Assembly (NCBI RefSeq): GCF_019649055.1
Contig: NW_026570225.1
Span: 2,852,001 to 2,916,000 of the forward strand
From: Paramacrobiotus metropolitanus
Lineage: Eukaryota; Tardigrada; Eutardigrada; Parachela; Macrobiotidae
Length of the DNA: 64,000 bases
Direction: 5' to 3'
In this document: positions 57,365-64,000 of the stretch, piece by piece
Layout of the letters: the number at the start of each line of letters is the position of its first letter
How positions within the stretch are numbered: the first letter of the stretch is position 1
The notes under the pieces: generated by a model
What the model was told of the DNA's origin: nothing
What the model saw: only the letters and a program-made list of their open reading frames with translations
Database searches by the model: none
Translations under genes and position numbers: made by a program

Positions 57365-60300
57365 ATGCCGGAGCCTGACGAATTAGCATCAAACAGATCT
57401 CAGTCCCATTTCGGATTCAAATCTAATCCATTGGATCGCTTGTTTGTGTCGCATGGCGGTCTGTCCTCGCTGTGTTTTGATCGCAATGCCTTTTTTGAGG
57501 TTAATAAGTCATAAGTACTGTATATGAAACAGAACGGGCCCTTGCCGGTGAAATATTGCGCTGCTGAAGTGATGTGTTGCAATAATTATGAAGTTTTTTT
57601 CAGGATTCCTTTGATGTGGATAACTTCCTTAGTTCGCATACACAGCGTGGAATTTCGCTCGAAGTTCTTAAAGACGATCTTGCGACGTATCGAAAAATAC
57701 TACAGTCCGCTTTGGTGCAGCTGATTGATCGCGAATATGCTGATTTCGTCCACTTATCATCTAGTCTGGTCAGTCTCACTGCGCGTTGTATGCTTTCTAG
57801 AAAATTGTTTGCTAGAAGCTTACTTGAAAACCGTAGGTTGGCATTGATAAAAACGTCGAAAAAATAAAATATCCTGTGGAAACTCATCTTTCCCAAGCTC
57901 AGGCAAGTGGCATAATTTCTAGTACTTATGAGAGCAGGGGAGTAACATTTAATGCTAGATGCAGTGCCGTTAGAAATGGACCGGAACGCTGGTTTTGTGT
58001 AGCATCAATTTCGTAATACCTCATGAATTATCGTCTGAGTATTGCAGAAATTTGTTATGGATATTGAGGGCCATATAGCTACTTTGGAAAGCAGAATACA
58101 GCGTCGCCTGGATGTGCAGTCAATGAGAAAGCAGTTGCAGTGTTTGGCTTATGCCATGAAGTGCTTGGAAATTATCCACCAGCTAGATATCCAGCTGGCA
58201 GACAGCACATCGGCGCAAGAGCGTCTGCCCATGCTGTACCGTCTTTCGGATGTTTTCCTCAGAATTTACGAGGATGAAAAACTCATCGCCCACACTTCTT
58301 GGTACAGTTCGGTACGAGAGCGTCTAACCATTGCTGATGCGTCTTTTGCAAAAATACTGGGAGAAGATTTACTGAGCGGCGTGCAGTCCGGTGTGGCTCA
58401 GAGAATTCAGGATTACTCTATTATTTATCAGCACATCGGCCGGCTACCTACTGCTTACCAAGTCGTTGCGGAGGGATCGGTTAAACCTGCACTAACGTCG
58501 GTACGTTTAAATGATACTATTTAGTGGCTAAACTAACAATAAGGTTATGAAACTGTTATCAGTCAACATTGGATTGGGTTTGCCGAATGGGCACGCAAAA
58601 AAGTTTTGGCTCGGAATGCTCCGCACACCACATTTTAATGTTTTTTAAAATTTTTAAAAAAACCACCGACAGAGTGCATACCACCAGAGGCTCTGGACGC
58701 CACTATTTTGAAAAAATCAGCCAACTGTTATTTCGGGCGGGAAAAAAGACATGCTCTTTCGTCTCGCGGTCTGGCTCCTCTTTTTTTAATGCCACTTGTG
58801 GGCCACCGCTTCCGTTATGGGTAGCGAATCCCTCGGTTTTTGTATACGCTTAGCTTCGAATAATGTTATTACCTACCCACTCTCTCAAGGTTTCTCCAGA
58901 ATAGAAACTGTGCTGCGGTTCAGTTCCATTGACCAACTCATGCGCAAACGCTAGATCGAAAAGGGAAAAGTCGATTCCGTTTCCTTGCAGGTTTTGGATA
59001 GTCGTATAGCTAACCGTGGTCCGCTTTACCGGGACGGACTTCCCATTAAGCAGCCATATTTGCTCTTTAACTACTTACTTTCTGTATCGTAGTCAGACAA
59101 AAATACCCACATGGCTTACATCAGATTTAGTCGTATTACAACCGATTTCTTATGTCTGCAAAATTATAAGGTGGTGCTCTCAGTGTCTTGTACGTGGTGG
59201 TGTCATAAAAATGTTGGCTGAGACAAAACGTGATGCGAACAGTGGTGTGCGGAGACTTTTGTGGTAAAACGTGGTGCCCGGAGCATTCTCCAAAGTTTTT
59301 GTAAGACGACATTTGAAATTTTGCAGTTTCTGATTATTCATATTTTTCCTTGTGAGTTTGTTTCGATATTCGTACAGTTGGCCTCTCTTCAAGAGGGATA
59401 TTTGTTAAGTAAGAATTCATAGTTTAAACTTTAACCGGTGACATGGGTGTTCAATTAGGTGGTGCTGGAAATGCGTTCTCAGGATAGCGAATTGAAAGAT
59501 CTGCTCAATTCATTATTTGCCGCCATTGAGGAAAAGTTTTATTTTTTAATCTACGTGGATTACGCTGACTTCGCAATGCAGTCAGTCTGGACGGCAGTTG
59601 CAAATCTTCTAACAGTCGAAGCCAGTGCCTATTTTCTGCCGGATTCTCCGGATCAGTTTCATCAGAACTACCGAGCCAGCAAGCAGTTTATGTCCAGCTT
59701 TGTTGGTTTGTTTTCTGTGGTCCAAAAAGATTTCGCCGAAAGATTTTGGAGACATCCAGGGACAATCAGCTTCTTGGAGAAATGGTCGCTTCCTGTTTAT
59801 TATCAGGTCAGATTTTTGGAAATTGGCGCGCCGGTCGAAAAAGTTTTGTCAAATAATATCACGACAACGGATGGAAAGAGTGGTTTTAAACTAGACGCTA
59901 CAATCGTTTTGTGGAAGTCCATACAAAAGTGCTGGAACAATGAGGTCTGCCTTCCAGAACTACTTCATCGCTTTTGGAAACTGACACTTCTGCTTTGTGC
60001 ACGCTATCAATCATGGCTTGAAAAGTCCGTGGCTATCTCTGACATTTCGTCAGTAACCTCAGATATTTTGAGTGATTTAACGATTCTGCTCGAGCGTGTA
60101 CCAATGCTTCCGGACTCTGTGGTTGCGCCATATCTTGTGGAATTCCCTGTAGATAGGTCAGCTGTATTAAGGTCAATGCAAGGTAGGTTTCCTTGCATAC
60201 TGACTTGTGAGGTCTCGCATTTCGTAACATCAGGTTTATTTATTTTGCCTTCCTACATCTTTTGGTCCAGATGTAGTGAAAACAGCACTTAAGTAATGTT

Positions 60301-61129
60301 GGTTTTACATATTTACGTCTCTGGTTTGATCGTAGATAGCCTCGGTGACACACTGACGGCATTTCGCAATCTGGAGCGCCTTTTCCTGGACAAGCTGGCC
60401 TCTTCTGTTGTGCTGGATATGATGGAGATACTTAAATCTCTACAAGATATCCCTCGGATATACAGAAAAACGAACCGAGAAGTAGGTTTGTTTGGATGTG
60501 GCTAATTTATGAACTGATAGTGGTCATGACAAGCGACCAAACTATTCTGTTTGTAACGTCAGGATTTAACATTGACGAATGGAGCAGTACCTGTTGAAGC
60601 TTGTTTTTTTGCTTGTTGTTTGTAAAAATGGATGTTTTGTATTTATTTGAACAGGCTCCTTCGATATATTCTCCCTATGTGGACGCTGCCTTCGATTTGT
60701 TAGGGAACAAACTGATTCCATCATCAGGAATTACACCGTCGCAAATAGAATATTGTTCTCGGACTGTCATTGCGAATGTTGCTAAACAGTACGGCGGTAT
60801 GGCATTGGATTTGCTGGATGCTGTAAAGAGAATGGAAGAAAGTTTGAAAAAGCTGCGAAAGACTCGGGTTATTGTGGATTCTACTGGTGTCAGTGATGAT
60901 GATAAAATTCGCTTGCAGCTGGCTTTGGACTTTTTGCAGATGGAGACACGCGTAAGTGTACCTGTGATTGGTGCTCAGCTGCATTACCTGGTACTTTTCC
61001 GAATGGTTCAGTTATTGGGTGCCTACCTATTGATAGATTCAACAACTTGGCTTGGATGTATCACTTTTTGAAGATTTTATCACGACGAAACAACGCGTAC
61101 TTGAGGAGAAACCACCACCAGCTCGTTAA
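57365..61129 (+). CDS. COG2: Conserved oligomeric Golgi complex subunit 2
   Basis: Nine exons (57365-57499, 57604-57768, 57837-57902, 58048-58500, 58991-59083, 59459-60182, 60336-60481, 60655-60951, 61037-61129) sum to 2172 bp, or 723 residues (human 738). Conserved blocks are LCFDRNAFFEDSFDVDNF, YADFVHLSSSLVGIDK, DSPDQFHQNYRASKQFM, KWSLPVYYQVRFLEI, RFWKLTLLLCARYQSW, PRIYRKTNRE, KRMEESLKKLRKTR and SDDDKIRLQLALD. COG2 is part of lobe A of the Golgi tethering complex for retrograde vesicles. The third intron begins GCAAGT after CAG, the consensus of a GC-AG intron. The exon at 58991-59083 is the least conserved and the least certain. A polyadenylation signal lies at 61247-61252. Confidence 0.95.
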
Positions 61130-61498
61130 GTCTTCCCGTAGGAAATTGCGTTTCCAGTTCGGTTTTTTTATTAAATTGAATATTTCTGCCATGATGCATT
61201 TGTACTTGAAAGGTTTAAAGTCACTCTAAAGATGGTTTGTCGCGAAAATAAAAGTGATAACTACGAAATTTGTAGTCTGTGATTTATTGAATGCAAAAAC
61301 CTCATAATCATATATCCTGTAAACTTCTGGTGCAAATGTTTTACAAAATATAAAATCAACAAAATACTTTGGGCAAATCCGACCACTTGAATACTTGGCC
61401 AGTGGCCACAGAGATTATGCTATAGAATGGAAACAAAATGAGAAAGGCAAGGTTTGTTGTCAAGGTTACAGCAAATGGCTGCAGCAAAGATAATCATT
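61130..61498. other. Convergent 3' spacer between COG2 and the MBOAT gene
   Basis: Holds the COG2 polyadenylation signal (61247-61252) and the 3' flank of the minus-strand gene. No gene was seen. Confidence 0.55.
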
Positions 61499-63055
61499 TT
61501 AGGATTTCGCTGGCATTTCATCAGTACGTCTTTTGGGTTTCTTTTCATTGACAGCGGTATCACCGGCACCTTGTTCGTCTTCTATCGCCGTGTGGTCCGG
61601 AACTTCAGCTGCAAATGTTTTTCGCCGGTACTTCATCACTTCGAACACATCACCAATCGCCGAGCAACAATACAACGCGAACAGTATGCCGGCAATGCTT
61701 AACGGATGATTAAACACCAGCAACCGAGTGAGCACTTCATAGCCGAAGTCATAACTTTCCCCCAGAAAGAACATATTGGAAACGACTGATATGGCAAATA
61801 TGGGGGCATTGAGCAGCGCGCGCAATCGAAAGTGATTCACTTTTTCATACAGGGTGGTTTCCAAATATAAAGCAATCCAGTTGAGTCCCACCCAGCAGAA
61901 CATGTGCAGTGTCACTCCATGCCAGAACAGAACAAACATGTAGCAACCCAACGAACTGACCAGCTTTCCCAGGCGGCGCTTTGCAAAGGGAAGATAAATG
62001 TACTGCCGTAAAAACACGTACAGTCCGTGATCGAAATATTTCCACATCAATGAATAACGGTGTGTCCAGGTGACGCAGATCGGAAACTGCACCGAATCCA
62101 CGCCATTCAGTTTCGAGAAGAAACTAAACAGACCAAACAACGCCATGTACTTCAGTTGGAAAAACTGCCCCAGGGCATAACAAATACCCGCCAAGGCCCA
62201 GCGACTCATTGTTCCGTGAAGGCGCCCGATTAAATAACGCACGCTAAACGGATAGAGGAAATGAGACATTAATTCAAATAAAATGGCCGACGTGACGATA
62301 CGGTGAACAAACAGCAGGAACTCGTTTCGGGGAATTCGTTTGGGATTTTCCGCCTTCTCGCTGAACTCATAGAACGGCACGATTGGTCCGACCCACATCA
62401 GCGGCAGGAAGAAAGCATAACGCAGAAACTGGAACAGCGTTTTCCGCAGCGGTTGTCCTTCCATGCGCTCGATGTTACTGGAATAGTCATAGGCGAAGGA
62501 GATGCATCGCACCACGAGATAGCACGTGGAGCACTCCACACGGTAATGGTCGTAGATGTCCATGGACGACAACACGTCGTGGCCTGGATAGACGTAGCGG
62601 AGGAAGCAGATGGCGATGGCCAGGATCCACACGAGAAACGGCTGATTGGCCAGTGCAACGAAGAAGAACAACCCCGACAAACCAATCTGGAAGAGCGTCC
62701 CGTGGAGACCAATGGTTATGGTGCACGCAGTGAGATCGAACAAGAGGAGCAGGTGCGAGGGCACTGCGCAGAATCTGTACAGCAGCGTGCGTAGAATGAG
62801 CAACGGGACACACAGATAATTGCTGCTCTTCCAGTATCCCCACTCAAAGTCACCACGGTCTTGCACCGAGGTCTGGTAGAGCCAGCTGCGGTACAAATGG
62901 GATGCGTGTTGCAAATAATTGCGATAATTCTGGCAGAACAGGAAGAAATTGTATGCAGCGTACGCCACGGCGCTGGTCCATACTGCCAGATACAGAAGCA
63001 GTTCGATCTTGCGGAGTCGCGAAAATCGTGCAAACGGCTCAAATACCGAATACAT
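61499..63055 (-). CDS. HHAT: Protein-cysteine N-palmitoyltransferase, Hedgehog acyltransferase-like (MBOAT)
   Basis: A single intronless frame of 518 residues, about the size of HHAT/rasp (near 500). It is strongly hydrophobic with about ten membrane segments. The MBOAT pattern is present: LRYAFFLPLMWVGPIVPF near residue 215, the acidic residue in YFDHGLYVFLRQYIYLP near 342, and the invariant histidine in FVLFWHGVTLHMF at residue 379, followed by WVGLNWIALYLE. The retained His separates it from HHATL/GUP1-type relatives that lack it. HHAT attaches palmitate to the N-terminal Cys of Hedgehog in the endoplasmic reticulum. The tail is Lys/Arg-rich (EKKPKRR). Other MBOAT subfamilies are possible but less likely. 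It is convergent with COG2 and, unlike the neighbouring genes, has no introns. Confidence 0.8.
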   Translation of the reverse strand: MYSVFEPFARFSRLRKIELLLYLAVWTSAVAYAAYNFFLFCQNYRNYLQHASHLYRSWLYQTSVQDRGDFEWGYWKSSNYLCVPLLILRTLLYRFCAVPSHLLLLFDLTACTITIGLHGTLFQIGLSGLFFFVALANQPFLVWILAIAICFLRYVYPGHDVLSSMDIYDHYRVECSTCYLVVRCISFAYDYSSNIERMEGQPLRKTLFQFLRYAFFLPLMWVGPIVPFYEFSEKAENPKRIPRNEFLLFVHRIVTSAILFELMSHFLYPFSVRYLIGRLHGTMSRWALAGICYALGQFFQLKYMALFGLFSFFSKLNGVDSVQFPICVTWTHRYSLMWKYFDHGLYVFLRQYIYLPFAKRRLGKLVSSLGCYMFVLFWHGVTLHMFCWVGLNWIALYLETTLYEKVNHFRLRALLNAPIFAISVVSNMFFLGESYDFGYEVLTRLLVFNHPLSIAGILFALYCCSAIGDVFEVMKYRRKTFAAEVPDHTAIEDEQGAGDTAVNEKKPKRRTDEMPAKS

Positions 63056-64000
63056 TCTCTTACGCTGGCGTAATTTTTAATGAAATCACAGACCACAGCA
63101 GTGTGATCGTTAGTTTTTGGGGTTCCAAATCAAATAAAATCGTTAAGAGTTCGATCACTTCCAAACTTTTAGATGTACTTCGTGATTAATGGCTTTTATC
63201 GCTCAACAAGTACTGGTATCCTCTGTCAATGTTAGGAGAAACTAGTACTAGTGGTGGTTGATAACCACATCATTGCACCGAGCGGGAGTGATACTCACCG
63301 ACAAATGTTGAAAGCTGAATAGGTGAATTGCAAACAGCAGATATGTTTTTCGAACTTTTTATTTTATTCAGATATATAATAATAGATATATACTTATTTT
63401 TATTCCGCTGTCATTTTATGAACAAATCCGTCAAAAACTAAACACAGATTTCACAGAGTGATCTGTGTCAAAATTCCACATAGTAAGTATGCGGAAAAAT
63501 TAAAAACCAAAGTACAATATTACATGTACTGAAATTCAGAGAGCTACAGAGACGGCTACCAACTTCTTGGCACCAGCCAACTGTTTGGTTGGAGCATTTT
63601 GTTAAAGATAAAGAACAATTCTTCTCTGGTTAACTTCGCCAATGCCACTGGAAAATGGTATTGGATTGTGAAATTGGAAAAGTGTTACGTACGCTTTTTT
63701 TGGTTTTTGGCTCTGCTGTGGAAATGTATGCTCTGCTATGGAGCGTGCATCACTTGACGATCAGTTAATTGCAGCACCTCGCGCTTCGCGCTCGGTGCAA
63801 ACAAAGGCTTTGCAAAACTCATTCCCGTACAAAAGTACAGTAGTTTTAACACAATATTAATTTAGTCCGTACGTATTACTTTTGCTGATCCACCCAAGGG
63901 GGGTGTAAAAGCGACAGACCCAGGAGCGGGTCTCATTAATTTTTGCAACCTTGTAATCTCGAAATAATAATTACTGTCTTTATTTTAGAATTTAGTTTAT
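63056..64000. other. Right-edge intergenic region
   Basis: The 5' flank of the MBOAT gene and AT-rich DNA with no recognisable gene. Two small hairpins are present: GCACCTCGCGC TTC GCGCTCGGTGC at 63774-63798, and GACCC...GGGTC near 63920-63935. Confidence 0.5.

Noticed and set aside
62303-62794. Plus-strand 163-codon charged frame
   Set aside because: Antisense shadow of the MBOAT acyltransferase.

Overview
The window is animal nuclear DNA: spliced protein genes with mostly short introns (about 50 to 250 bp, a few of 1 to 3 kb), AT-rich spacers, and families such as Wnt, Hedgehog acyltransferase, a somatomedin B/TSP1 protein and clathrin heavy chain. It fits a compact-genome bilaterian invertebrate. 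A tardigrade is one possibility, but the sequence alone does not establish it. No bacterial or viral genes were seen.

Layout from left to right: a transferrin-family gene (-, cut by the left edge); a Wnt16-like gene (+, 6 exons found, first exon uncertain) with a MITE-like element and an intron duplication; a PIF/Harbinger DNA transposon (8454-10681) with an open DDE transposase; an asparaginase/ankyrin gene (ASPG type, +, 6 exons); a large secreted cadherin-repeat protein (+, 12 exons, 1389 aa); HSDL2 (-, 12 exons) head-to-head with MMAB (+, 6 exons); a somatomedin B + TSP1 secreted protein (SBSPON-like, -, 5 exons, 3.3-kb first intron); an empty spacer; clathrin heavy chain (-, 22 exons) with three single-base frameshifts; an unassigned basic, disordered protein gene (+); a 5.8-kb region with many splice-like signals on the minus strand but no secure gene; PTRHD1 (-, 2 exons) divergent from COG2 (+, 9 exons, one GC-AG intron), with a long palindrome between them; and an intronless MBOAT acyltransferase of the Hedgehog acyltransferase type (-), convergent with COG2.

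The exon models were spliced by hand. For ASPG, the cadherin-like gene, HSDL2, MMAB, SBSPON-like, PTRHD1 and COG2 the exon lengths sum to a multiple of three with consistent phases, which supports them strongly. The genes do not form one pathway. The clearest local organisation is divergent pairs sharing an upstream region (HSDL2/MMAB, clathrin/unassigned gene, PTRHD1/COG2, transferrin/Wnt16). Two neighbours relate to secreted signalling (Wnt16 and the Hedgehog acyltransferase) and two to membrane traffic (clathrin, COG2). I found no clear new multi-gene system. The items most worth a second look are the transferrin lobe without the usual iron ligands, the frameshifted clathrin gene, the lineage-specific cadherin mosaic, the Harbinger insertion and the unresolved 49.7-55.5 kb region.
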